Assembly: GCA_035646975.1 (NCBI GenBank)
Contig: DASROJ010000062.1
Location: 1-6,502, forward strand
From: DASROJ01 sp035646975
GTDB taxonomy: Bacteria > Acidobacteriota > Polarisedimenticolia > JACPZX01 > DASXTC01
Direction of reading: 5' to 3'
Length of the DNA: 6,502 bases
Shown here: piece after piece, positions 1 through 6,502 of the stretch
How positions within the stretch are numbered: the stretch's first letter is position 1
Layout: each line of letters begins with the position of its first letter
Position numbers and translations under genes: made by a program
Notes under the pieces: model-generated
The model's database searches: none
What the model saw: the letters and a program-made list of their open reading frames with translations, nothing else
What the model was told of the DNA's origin: nothing

Positions 1-185
1 CTCCTGGCCAGAAGCGCCGCCGCCGCGGCCGGTTCGATGACGACAGGTTCGATGGCCGCTGCTTCGATGACGGCTGGCTCGATGACGCTTGGCGCGGGGG
101 CGACCGGCCGCGCCGAGGTCACCGAAGTCACCGAGGGCACCGGGACGATCGCAAGCCACAGCATCACGGAGGCCGTCCGCTTCAT
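1..185 (-). CDS. Exported protein, N-terminal fragment; third gene of the ABC operon
   Basis: The 3' part lies beyond the left edge; about 61 codons are visible. From the ATG at 185 the protein begins MKRTASVMLWLAIVP: a short basic stretch then a hydrophobic core, a typical Sec signal peptide, probably cleaved near the SVTSA segment. After it comes a Pro/Ala/Val-rich stretch containing four tandem copies of a VIEPA-like pentapeptide, then an Ala run and a LLAR segment at the edge. The gene follows the permease by a few bases and is surely in the same operon. In related operons a LolD-like ATPase and FtsX-like permease are often followed by a LolA-like outer membrane lipoprotein-sorting protein. 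That identity is inference from context only, since no diagnostic domain is visible. An in-frame ATG at 197 is an alternative start, but the GGAGG motif abuts it directly, whereas it lies 12 nt ahead of the ATG at 185. Confidence 0.7.
   Translation of the reverse strand, partial: MKRTASVMLWLAIVPVPSVTSVTSARPVAPAPSVIEPAVIEAAAIEPVVIEPAAAAALLAR
31..90. repeat. Four tandem 15-bp repeats coding for a VIEPA-like pentapeptide
   Basis: Four consecutive 15-bp units (31-45, 46-60, 61-75, 76-90) share a core of TCGATG on the plus strand. Read on the minus strand in the frame of the exported protein they encode VIEPA, VIEAA, AIEPV and VIEPA. Because the period is a multiple of three, copy-number change would keep the reading frame. 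The repeat lies just after the signal peptide, where a flexible linker would be tolerated. Confidence 0.85.
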
Positions 186-197
186 CTTGATCGGCAT

Positions 198-203
198 CCT
201 CCC
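198..203 (-). promoter_or_regulatory. Ribosome binding site of the third ABC-operon gene
   Basis: The minus strand reads GGGAGG immediately after the permease stop codon. It has zero spacing to the ATG at 197 and 12 nt to the ATG at 185. Zero spacing is not workable for a Shine-Dalgarno site, so the motif favours the ATG at 185, though 12 nt is longer than optimal. Confidence 0.5.
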
Positions 204-206
204 AGT

Positions 207-1448
207 CTATACGTGCCGCAGCGCGTCGGCGATCTTCAGACGCACCGAGATGACCACCGGCACCACCGCCGCGAGTCCGAGAATCGCCAGCATCATCCCT
301 ATCACGGCGACGAAGTCCACCGGCGCGCTCGACAGGTGCAGCTCGATGCCGCCGGTGGCGCCCGGCGGTGGCGGCATCTGGATTCCCAGGGCGTTGATGA
401 CGGCCACCAGGCCGACGCCGAGCAGGTCTCCCGTCAGCGCGCCGAGCAGGCCGAGCCATGCAGCCTCGAGCAGGACGATGAGGGCGACCTGGGCTCGGCT
501 GGTGCCGATGGCGAGCAGGGTGCCGAACTCGCGAACCCGCTCCATGACGGTCATCATCAAGGTGTTCGACGTCGACAGGCAGACCAGGACGAAGATGACC
601 GAGCCGAGGAACCAGAAGATCCCCAGGTAGAGCGACTCCACCTGTCCGTAGAACGGCGCCCGCGTCCTCCAGTCCGCGACCCCGAGAGCCGGTTGTCTGC
701 CTTCCAGCAGATGGGCGAGCCGGGCCTGCACCTCGGTTGTGCGCGAGGTCTCGTCAAGCCCCACCACGAGAGACGAGACGTTCTCGGTGCCCAGCAGCCG
801 CTGGGCGCTGACCAGGTGCATCTTGACGATGCGCGAGTCCACGTCCTGCAGCCCCGTGGTGAACAGGCCGATCACGCGAAGGTCGAGCGCGTTGAGTGTC
901 CCGTCCGCCGTCATGCCGAGCAGCGTGACCAGATCCCCCTGGCGCGCATCGAGGGTCGTGGCGAGCGCCGTGCCGAGCAGCACGCCGTCGTCCGCCTCGG
1001 CAGGGGGGGCATCGGGCAGATCGGTCCCGCCGCGCATCCTGACCTCGAAGTGCATCCGGCGCTCCCGGTCGGGCTCGGTGGCCAGGGCCAGCACGGCGGC
1101 GGAGCGTTCCTGGCGGGAGATCATCCCGGTGAACTGCACGACGGCCCCGGCGGCCAGCACGTGCGGGGTCGACTCGACCTCGCCGCGCAGCTGCTTCCAG
1201 CCGGTCAGATGCGGCAGCCCCGAACGCAGCGCAGACGACCCACCGGCTTGCAGATCGTCGGCCGGCGCCACCTCGATGTGGCCGAGCCCGCCATGGATGA
1301 TCGCTTCACGCAGACCTTCGAACGAGAACCGGATGAAACCAGATGTGAGCAGGGCCACCACCGTGCCCGACGCGACGATCAGCAGGGACAGGAGCGTCCT
1401 GCGGCGATTGCGCGCGAGATTGCGCAGCGCGATGATGGCGAACTTCAT
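207..1448 (-). CDS. ABC transporter permease, FtsX/MacB (Lol-like) type
   Basis: This 413-residue protein is the membrane subunit partnering the ATPase encoded just upstream. It has the four-helix layout of the MacB/LolCE/FtsX family: a basic N-terminus (residues 1-17, with RNRRRT), TM1 about 18-38, a large periplasmic domain about 40-270 matching the MacB_PCD position, then TM2 about 272-293, TM3 about 321-352 and TM4 about 377-402. The cytoplasmic loop after TM2 has the family's ERxREFGTLLAIG signature (303-315), and the C-terminus ends in a typical ADALRHV. A PPPP stretch at about 359-362, between TM3 and TM4, fits a subgroup of LolCE-like permeases as I recall it. Members act by mechanotransmission, coupling cytoplasmic ATP hydrolysis to periplasmic motion rather than moving substrate through the membrane. 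The start codon overlaps the ATPase stop as ATGA, indicating translational coupling. A single permease gene suggests a homodimer. The substrate is unknown; lipoprotein trafficking is one possibility. Confidence 0.93.
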   Translation of the reverse strand: MKFAIIALRNLARNRRRTLLSLLIVASGTVVALLTSGFIRFSFEGLREAIIHGGLGHIEVAPADDLQAGGSSALRSGLPHLTGWKQLRGEVESTPHVLAAGAVVQFTGMISRQERSAAVLALATEPDRERRMHFEVRMRGGTDLPDAPPAEADDGVLLGTALATTLDARQGDLVTLLGMTADGTLNALDLRVIGLFTTGLQDVDSRIVKMHLVSAQRLLGTENVSSLVVGLDETSRTTEVQARLAHLLEGRQPALGVADWRTRAPFYGQVESLYLGIFWFLGSVIFVLVCLSTSNTLMMTVMERVREFGTLLAIGTSRAQVALIVLLEAAWLGLLGALTGDLLGVGLVAVINALGIQMPPPPGATGGIELHLSSAPVDFVAVIGMMLAILGLAAVVPVVISVRLKIADALRHV

Positions 1449-2155
1449 GGCGCGCTCTCGTCGGCGACGACCCGCCCGTCGAGGATGCGGACCTTGCGTG
1501 CGGACCTGGCGATGATGGCCGGGTCATGCGTCGCCACGAGAAAGGTCGTGCCGCGCTCCGCGTTGGTGCGCGCCAGCAGGCCGACGATTTCCGCGCCGGT
1601 GCCCGAGTCGAGATTCGCCGTGGGCTCATCGGCCAGAATGACCAGCGGGTCGTGGACGAGCCCGCGGGCCAGCGCGACACGCTGACGCTCCCCCCCGGAG
1701 AGCTGGTCGGGCCGCTGGTGCATCCGCTGCGCCAGCCCCACGGAGGCGAGCGCGTCTTGCGTGCGGCGCTTTCTTTCGGCCCCGCCCAGACCGTCGATCC
1801 AGAGAGGGTACTCGACGTTTTCGTACGCGGTGAGGACCGGAACGAGGTTGAACGACTGGAAGACGAATCCGATCTTGCGCCGCAGAAAGAGAGTCCTGGC
1901 TTCGGAGGACAGCCGCGCCAGGTCGGCGCCTTCGAACAGCACCGAGCCGGAATCGGGGTCGTCGAGCGCGCCGAGCAGGTTGAACAGCGTCGTCTTGCCG
2001 CAGCCGGAAGGCCCCGCCACCACGACGAACTCACCCCGCGCGACGTTGAAATCGACGCCCCGCAGCGCCTCGATGGTGACCGCGCCGAGCCGGTAGCTCT
2101 TGCGCAGGTTCGACGCCTCGTACAGGAGTGGGGCGTGTGCCGATTCGGGTCGCAT
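1445..2155 (-). CDS. ABC transporter ATP-binding protein, LolD/MacB family
   Basis: This 236-residue cytoplasmic ATPase powers the FtsX-type permease encoded downstream. All nucleotide-binding motifs are intact: Walker A GPSGCGKTT (48-56), Q-loop Gln100 in GFVFQSFNL, signature LSGGERQRV (152-160), Walker B LVILADEP (171-178) with catalytic Glu177, D-loop NLDS (181-184) and switch His210 in ATHD. The FQSFNLVPVLTAYENVEYPL segment (99-118) and the overall length are typical of the LolD/MacB/FtsE group. The ATG at 2155 is preceded by GGGAG six bases upstream on the minus strand, a good ribosome binding site. It is the first gene of the leftward operon. The name LolD is not assigned because substrate and partner cannot be distinguished from other members of this group. 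Confidence 0.96.
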   Translation of the reverse strand: MRPESAHAPLLYEASNLRKSYRLGAVTIEALRGVDFNVARGEFVVVAGPSGCGKTTLFNLLGALDDPDSGSVLFEGADLARLSSEARTLFLRRKIGFVFQSFNLVPVLTAYENVEYPLWIDGLGGAERKRRTQDALASVGLAQRMHQRPDQLSGGERQRVALARGLVHDPLVILADEPTANLDSGTGAEIVGLLARTNAERGTTFLVATHDPAIIARSARKVRILDGRVVADESAP

Positions 2156-2161
2156 CGAGAT

Positions 2162-2166
2162 CTCCC
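2162..2166 (-). promoter_or_regulatory. Ribosome binding site of the ABC ATPase gene
   Basis: The minus strand reads GGGAG with a 6-nt spacer before the ATG at 2155. This supports that start over upstream in-frame alternatives. Confidence 0.65.
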
Positions 2167-2214
2167 GGCCGCGGCTCGGGCGCGTGCCATTGGTCCGCTG
2201 GGCCGATGGCCCGG

Positions 2215-2243
2215 AGTATAGCCGAGGCGGGGGAAAGGCTTGG
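2215..2243 (-). promoter_or_regulatory. Candidate sigma70-type promoter for the ABC operon
   Basis: The minus strand carries TATACT (2220-2215), five of six matches to TATAAT, in an otherwise very GC-rich region. A 17-bp spacer would place the -35 element at 2243-2238 (CCAAGC), which matches the consensus poorly. Transcription would start near 2208, giving a leader of about 50 nt to the ATPase ATG. The weak -35 could mean reliance on an activator, or that the assignment is wrong. Confidence 0.35.
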
Positions 2244-2269
2244 ATTTATCCCCCGCGACAGCTTATAGT
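2240..2269 (+). promoter_or_regulatory. Candidate sigma70-type promoter for the RND efflux operon
   Basis: The plus strand has TATAGT at 2264-2269 (five of six to TATAAT). An 18-bp spacer places TTGGAT at 2240-2245 in the -35 position, where only the first three bases match TTGACA. A start near 2276 would leave a leader of roughly 20 nt containing the ribosome binding site of the adaptor gene. Confidence 0.45.
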
Positions 2270-2282
2270 CGAGGCATTTCCC

Positions 2283-2287
2283 GAGGG
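2283..2287 (+). promoter_or_regulatory. Ribosome binding site of the adaptor gene
   Basis: GAGGG lies 10 nt ahead of the ATG at 2298. Together with the signal peptide that begins at that codon, it sets the start of the adaptor gene, although the same frame stays open upstream to about 2100 through the divergent ATPase gene. Confidence 0.55.
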
Positions 2288-2297
2288 ATTCGGACCG

Positions 2298-3506
2298 ATG
2301 AGACGGGCATTCAGCGGCGGGGTCATCGTCGCGGCGGCGGCAGTCGCCTGCGCGCTGGCGGCGGGGTGCCGCAGCGGCGCGGTGGAGGCGACCCAGGGCA
2401 AGCCGGAAGCCGTCACACGCCAGGTGCGTGTCGCCGCGGCGGAGCGGGGGGCGATGCCACGCCGCGTCTCGGTCACCGGCACGCTGGCAGCCGAGGAGCA
2501 GGTCTCGCTGGGGATGAAGGTGGCGGGCCGGCTGAGCGTGATCGAGGTGGATCTGGGCAGCCGGGCCGTGAAGGGCCAGGTGCTGGCGCGACTCGTGTCC
2601 ACCGATTTCCAGCTGCGCGTGGAGCAGGCACAGGCGGCCCTGCAGCAGGCGCGCTCCCGTCTCGGTCTTCCGGAAGGGGCGCCGGACGCACGGGTCGATC
2701 CGGCGCAGACCTCGCTGGTCAGACAGGCCAGCGCCGTGCTCGAGGAAGCGCGGCTGAACCGCGACCGGTCGCAGAAGCTGTTCGACGATCAGCTGGTCGC
2801 CCGCTCGACGCTCGATGCCGCGATGGCGGCGTTCCAGGTCGCCGAGGCGAAGTACCAGGACGCGCTCGAGGAGATCCTCAACCGGCAGGGGATGCTGGCC
2901 CAGCGCCGCACCGAGCTGGACATCGCGCAGCAGCAGCTCAGCGATGCGGTGCTCACCGCGCCTTACGATGGCGCGGTGCGGGAGCGGCAGGCGTCGCCCG
3001 GACAGTTCGTTGCCTCCGGCCAGCCGATCGTGACGCTGGTGCGGCTGCATCCGCTGCGGCTGCGTCTGGCGGTGCCCGAGCGGGACGCCGCGGGGGTGCG
3101 CGAGGGGCAGGAGGTGCACCTCACCGTGGAGGGGGATGAGAAGGCGTACTCGGGGCGTGTCGCCCGACTGAGCCCCGTGATCTCGGAAGGCAGCCGCACC
3201 CTGATGGTGGAGGCCGAGGTGCCGAATCGGAACGGCGCCCTGAGACCCGGTTCCTTCGCCACGGCGGAGATCCTGACCTCGGCCGCTCAACCGGTCCTCT
3301 TCGTGCCGGCGTCATCGATCGTGACCTTCGCCGGCATCGAAAAGGTCATCATGGTGAAGGACGGCAAGGCGGTCGAAAAGCGGGTTCACACGGGACGCCG
3401 CGCCGACGACCGGGTTGAAATCCTCGACGGGATCGAGCCAGGCGATCAGGTGGTGGTCGAGCCGGGCAACCTGGTGGCGGGCCAGGCGGTCTCCGTGGCG
3501 GGCTGA
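2298..3506 (+). CDS. RND efflux membrane-fusion (periplasmic adaptor) lipoprotein
   Basis: This 402-residue adaptor of the AcrA/MexA (HlyD-like) family bridges an inner-membrane RND pump and an outer-membrane channel across the periplasm. Residues 1-24 form a lipoprotein-type signal peptide ending in LAAGC, with Cys24 the probable lipidated residue; the -3 position is Ala rather than the usual Leu. The domains follow the family order: first beta-barrel strand and half-lipoyl motif about 41-100 (VSVTGTLAAEEQVSL, then GRLSVIEVDLGSRAVKGQVLARL), a long alpha-helical coiled-coil hairpin about 103-218, second half-lipoyl about 219-248 (APYDGAVRERQASPGQFV), beta-barrel about 252-330 (including GSRTLMVEAEVPN and LRPGSFATAEI), and a membrane-proximal domain about 331-402. 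The chosen ATG has GAGGG upstream and begins the signal peptide. The RND gene follows 6 bp after the stop, so the pair is co-transcribed. The long hairpin fits a TolC-like partner, not seen here. Confidence 0.94.
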   Translation: MRRAFSGGVIVAAAAVACALAAGCRSGAVEATQGKPEAVTRQVRVAAAERGAMPRRVSVTGTLAAEEQVSLGMKVAGRLSVIEVDLGSRAVKGQVLARLVSTDFQLRVEQAQAALQQARSRLGLPEGAPDARVDPAQTSLVRQASAVLEEARLNRDRSQKLFDDQLVARSTLDAAMAAFQVAEAKYQDALEEILNRQGMLAQRRTELDIAQQQLSDAVLTAPYDGAVRERQASPGQFVASGQPIVTLVRLHPLRLRLAVPERDAAGVREGQEVHLTVEGDEKAYSGRVARLSPVISEGSRTLMVEAEVPNRNGALRPGSFATAEILTSAAQPVLFVPASSIVTFAGIEKVIMVKDGKAVEKRVHTGRRADDRVEILDGIEPGDQVVVEPGNLVAGQAVSVAG

Positions 3507-3512
3507 CCGGAC

Positions 3513-6502
3513 ATGCAGAAGCTCGCCGAGATCTGCATCCATCGACCCGTCTTCGCCACGATGATCATCCTGGCGCTGGTCGTCGTCGGCGCGGCCGGCT
3601 ACTTCCGTCTTGGAGTGGACCGGTTTCCCTCGGTCGACCTGCCCACGGTGACCGTCAGGACCGTCCTTCCGGGCTCCTCGCCCGAGGAGATCGAGTCGGA
3701 GGTCTCCCAGCCGATCGAGGAGGCCGTCAACACGGTGGAAGGCATCACCGAGCTGCGGTCGGTGTCCGCGCAGGGCACCTCGATCGTCATCGTCACCTTC
3801 AACCTGAACCGCGACATCGACGTGGCGGCGCAGGACGTGCGCGACCGCGTCTCCACCGTCATCGGAAGACTGCCCACCGACATCGAGCCGCCCATCGTCG
3901 CGAAGCTCGACAACGACTCCACGCCGGTGATGACGGTGGCCGTCGCCGCCGATCGCCCGTTGCGCGAGCTCACCGAGATCGCCGACAAGACGGTGAAGGT
4001 GCAGCTCGAGCGCTCGGCGGGCATCGGCGAGGTGCAGCTGGTCGGCGGCATCGAGCGGGCGATGAACATCTGGGTGGATGCGGACCGTCTGGCCGCCTTC
4101 CAGCTTCCGATCAGCACCGTGCGGCAGGCCATCCAGCGGCAGAACGCGGACGTCCCGGGCGGCAACGTGACGTCGGGGGCGCGGGAATCGGTGCTGCGCA
4201 CGATGGGGCGGGTGGCCGATGCGCGCGAGTTCAACGACATGGTCATCGCGACCGCGGAAGGAGCGCCGGTTCGCGTGCGCGACATCGGATGGGCGGAGGA
4301 CGGCACCAAGGAGCAGCGATCTCTTGCCCGGCTGGATGGCGTTCCCACCGTGACGCTCGAGCTGAGGAGACAATCGGGCGCCAACACGGTGGCCGTGATC
4401 GAGGCGGCCAAGCAAAACCTCGAGCGCGTCGCCCGGCAGCTTCCCCCGGACATCCGCCTCGTCCCCATACGGGATCAGTCACGCTACATCTACAACGCCC
4501 TGCATGAAATCGAGCTGCACCTGATCATGGGCAGCATCCTTGCCTCCCTGGTCGTGCTCGCCTTCATGAAAAGCTGGCGCTCCACGCTCATCGCGGCCGT
4601 GGCGATACCCGCGTCGGTGATCTCGACCTTCGGCATGATGTCGGCGCTGCACTTCACGCTCAACAGCGTGACGATGCTGGCCCTGGTGTTGATGGTGGGA
4701 GTGGTGATCGACGACGCCATCGTCGTGCTCGAGAACATCTTCAGGTTCGTGGATGAAAAAAAGATGAGCGCGTTCGAGGCGGCCCGCGCGGCCACGGCCG
4801 AGATCGGCCTTGCCGTGATGGCCACGACGTTCAGCCTGGTGGTGATCTTCGTGCCGGTCTCGTTCATGTCGAGCATCTCGGGCCGGTTCCTCTATCAGTT
4901 CGGCATCACCGCGTCGGTGGCGGTGCTGGTGAGCCTGCTGGTCTCGTTCACCCTGACTCCGATGATGAGCGCCCGCCTGCTGCGCGCGCAGGACGCGCAG
5001 GCGGGCAGCAAGCACGGCACGTCCGGCTCGCGCGCGGGTTTCTACGCTCATCTCGATGGCTGGTACGAGCGGATGCTCGCCTGGTCGATGGACAACCGCA
5101 GGAAGGTGCTCTGGGCCGGGGCCGTCGTGGCCGCGTCGTCGGTTCCCCTCTACATGATGGTGAAGCAGGAGTACATCCCGAGCCAGGTGGACGAGGCGGA
5201 GTTCGATGTCAACGTGAACGCGCCGGAAGGAACGAGCCTGGCTTCGATGGACGAGATCATGCGCCAGGTGGAAACCGAGCTGCGTGCCACGCACGGCGTC
5301 AGACTCGTGCTGTCGTCGGCCGGCGGCGGGTTTCTCGGCGGCGTGAACCAGGGCACCGCCTATGTCCGGATCGCGCCGCACGAGGAACGAATCCTTTCGC
5401 CGGGACGGATCTGGACGGCCTTGATCCACGGACGGCCGTTTTCCGCGTTCAACGACAACTACTCGCAGGCCGACGTGATGTCGGAGGTGCGCCGGCGTCT
5501 GCGGAAGTTCACCGACCTGCGCACCGCGGTGCGCAACCCGCCGGCATTCAACCTGGGCGGCGGGAGCTTCGAGATCGACTTCGTCCTGCGCGGCCCCGAC
5601 CTCGTGGCGCTGTCCGGGTACGCGGAGCAGCTGCGGCAGCGGGCCCCGGAGCTTGGCATCGTGGACGCCGACACGACGCTCAAGCTGGACAAACCGGAGC
5701 TGCGCGTCGTGATCGACCGGGCTCGCGCGGCCGATCTCGGCGTGGACACGCAGGAGATCGCGCAGGCGCTTCGTCTGATGGTGGGAGGGGACCAGGAGGT
5801 CTCCCGCTTCCGCGACCCCTCGGTGGACGAGGATTACTATGTCGAGCTGCGCCTGGCCGAGGCGGACCGCGGCGACCCCGAGACGATCTCGCGGCTGCTG
5901 GTGGCCAGACAGCGCGGCGGACTGGCCCGGCTGGACAACCTGGTGAAGATCGAGCCGGGCCGGACGGCGTCGCGGATCGATCGCCTCGACCGCCTGAGGC
6001 AGGTGAGCCTGAGGGCGCAGGTGGCCCCGGGGTATGCGCTGTCGGACCGGCTGGTGGCCCTGCGGGAGGCGGCCAGGCAGATGAACCTGCCGCCCGCCTA
6101 TTCCACCGCGGTGTCCGGGCGCGCCCGGGAGCTGGAGCGGACGTTCACCGAGTTCATCTGGGCCTTCCTGCTGTCGGTTGTCCTGATGTACATGATCCTG
6201 GCGGCGCAGTTCGAGAGCTTCGTGCATCCCTTCACCATCCTGCTGTCGCTTCCGCTGTCGGTGCCTTTCGCGCTGCTGTCCCTCTGGCTGACCGGCAACA
6301 CGCTGAATCTCTATTCGGCGCTGGGGATCCTGGTGCTGTTCGGCGTGGTGAAAAAGAACGCCATCCTGCAGATCGATCACATGAACCAGCTGATCGCCGA
6401 GGGGATCGGGCAGCGCGAAGCCATCATGCGGGCCAACCGCGATCGTCTGCGGCCAATCCTCATGACGACGCTGGCCCTGGTGGCGGGGATGCTTCCGCTC
6501 GC
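3513..6502 (+). CDS. RND efflux transporter, HAE1 (AcrB-like) family; 3' end off the window
   Basis: This is the proton-driven inner-membrane pump of a tripartite efflux system. About 996 codons are visible and I followed the frame without a stop; the C-terminus (part of TM11 and TM12) is missing. Visible features are TM1 (about 13-33), the PN1 signature GSSPEEIESEV (54-64), TM2 (337-353), TM3 (358-378), TM4 (386-408), TM5 (431-449), TM6 (465-485), TM7 (about 532-549), TM8 (881-898) followed by AAQFES, TM9 and TM10 (about 930-950). The proton-relay residues line up: Asp400-Asp401 in TM4 (VIDDAIVVLEN), Lys948 in TM10 (KKNAIL, AcrB Lys940) and Thr985 (LMTTLA, AcrB Thr978). Two large periplasmic loops follow TM1 and TM7, as in the family. 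The start lies 6 bp after the adaptor stop with only a weak GGCGGG-like site, suggesting translational coupling. The substrate cannot be inferred. An apparent extra segment near 630-650 is described in the findings. Confidence 0.96.
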   Translation, partial: MQKLAEICIHRPVFATMIILALVVVGAAGYFRLGVDRFPSVDLPTVTVRTVLPGSSPEEIESEVSQPIEEAVNTVEGITELRSVSAQGTSIVIVTFNLNRDIDVAAQDVRDRVSTVIGRLPTDIEPPIVAKLDNDSTPVMTVAVAADRPLRELTEIADKTVKVQLERSAGIGEVQLVGGIERAMNIWVDADRLAAFQLPISTVRQAIQRQNADVPGGNVTSGARESVLRTMGRVADAREFNDMVIATAEGAPVRVRDIGWAEDGTKEQRSLARLDGVPTVTLELRRQSGANTVAVIEAAKQNLERVARQLPPDIRLVPIRDQSRYIYNALHEIELHLIMGSILASLVVLAFMKSWRSTLIAAVAIPASVISTFGMMSALHFTLNSVTMLALVLMVGVVIDDAIVVLENIFRFVDEKKMSAFEAARAATAEIGLAVMATTFSLVVIFVPVSFMSSISGRFLYQFGITASVAVLVSLLVSFTLTPMMSARLLRAQDAQAGSKHGTSGSRAGFYAHLDGWYERMLAWSMDNRRKVLWAGAVVAASSVPLYMMVKQEYIPSQVDEAEFDVNVNAPEGTSLASMDEIMRQVETELRATHGVRLVLSSAGGGFLGGVNQGTAYVRIAPHEERILSPGRIWTALIHGRPFSAFNDNYSQADVMSEVRRRLRKFTDLRTAVRNPPAFNLGGGSFEIDFVLRGPDLVALSGYAEQLRQRAPELGIVDADTTLKLDKPELRVVIDRARAADLGVDTQEIAQALRLMVGGDQEVSRFRDPSVDEDYYVELRLAEADRGDPETISRLLVARQRGGLARLDNLVKIEPGRTASRIDRLDRLRQVSLRAQVAPGYALSDRLVALREAARQMNLPPAYSTAVSGRARELERTFTEFIWAFLLSVVLMYMILAAQFESFVHPFTILLSLPLSVPFALLSLWLTGNTLNLYSALGILVLFGVVKKNAILQIDHMNQLIAEGIGQREAIMRANRDRLRPILMTTLALVAGMLPL

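Larger units (their letters stand above)
2214..2270. promoter_or_regulatory. Imperfect dyad between divergent promoters; candidate shared operator
   Basis: The core is a perfect 8-bp inverted repeat, GCGGGGGA (2227-2234) and TCCCCCGC (2249-2256), separated by 14 nt. The symmetry continues outward: GAGTATA then GC on the left (2214-2222) mirrors GCT then TATAGTC on the right (2261-2270), with one mismatch and a one-base indel. The dyad centre, about 2241.5, falls within one base of the midpoint between the two outward-facing -10-like hexamers. It also covers both expected -35 positions. This geometry fits a dimeric regulator acting on both operons. It is not a rho-independent terminator, since no T-run follows the arms. 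No regulator gene is present in the window. Confidence 0.5.

Noticed and set aside
1003..1009. Seven-G run within the permease gene, a possible frameshift or slippage site
   Set aside because: The permease frame continues intact on both sides with family features, so there is no sign of a frameshift. The similar seven-C run at 1690-1696 simply encodes the ABC signature glycines on the minus strand.
213..1685. A 490-codon open frame on the plus strand across the permease and ATPase genes
   Set aside because: It is antisense to two genes with clear family motifs. Its product is rich in Arg, Gln, Asp and His with no recognisable domain, as expected for an opposite-strand shadow in GC-rich DNA.
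2227..2256. The GC-rich inverted repeat as a rho-independent terminator
   Set aside because: No T-run follows either arm, the loop is 14 nt, and it lies between the 5' ends of two divergent genes, where no transcript would end.
2100..2297. In-frame upstream extension of the adaptor protein by 66 codons
   Set aside because: It would run through the divergent promoter region and into the opposite-strand ATPase gene, and it would bury the lipoprotein signal peptide inside the protein. The ATG at 2298 has a ribosome binding site and starts the signal peptide.
2031..3290. A 419-codon minus-strand open frame overlapping the adaptor gene and intergenic region
   Set aside because: It covers the adaptor gene in antisense and the control region, and its composition is that of a shadow frame.
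4479..6380. A 633-codon open frame on the minus strand across the RND gene
   Set aside because: It is opposite the intact RND coding frame. The translation is a His/Arg/Gln-rich low-complexity product without signal, domain or plausible start context.

Overview
This is a GC-rich window (roughly two-thirds G+C by eye) from a Gram-negative, double-membraned bacterium. That is inferred from a lipoprotein-type periplasmic adaptor paired with an RND inner-membrane pump, a combination that needs an outer membrane. The composition and gene style would fit groups such as Acidobacteriota, Myxococcota or Gemmatimonadota, but no taxonomic marker is present and I do not assign a phylum.

Layout: two divergently transcribed operons meet at a 142-bp intergenic region (2156-2297). 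Leftward on the minus strand run a LolD/MacB-type ABC ATPase (1445-2155), an FtsX/MacB-type permease overlapping it by 4 bp (207-1448), and the 5' end of a third gene for an exported protein that runs off the left edge (1-185). Rightward on the plus strand run a lipoprotein membrane-fusion (adaptor) protein of the RND type (2298-3506) and, 6 bp later, an HAE1-type RND efflux transporter (3513 to beyond 6502) that is open to the right edge and lacks only its last few dozen residues.

How they work together: the adaptor and RND protein form the periplasmic and inner-membrane parts of a proton-driven tripartite efflux pump; the outer-membrane channel is not in the window. The ATPase and permease form a homodimeric or heteromeric ABC complex of the Lol/MacB mechanotransmission class. 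Its third gene encodes a protein with an N-terminal signal peptide, possibly a LolA-like carrier judging only by context. Substrates of both machines cannot be read from sequence.

The most interesting non-coding signal is in the intergenic region: an imperfect dyad (2214-2270) with two perfect 8-bp arms centred between two outward-facing -10-like hexamers. This suggests a shared operator controlling both operons. The protein genes are otherwise well-formed members of known families, and I see no clear novel system, RNA gene, mobile element or CRISPR array.
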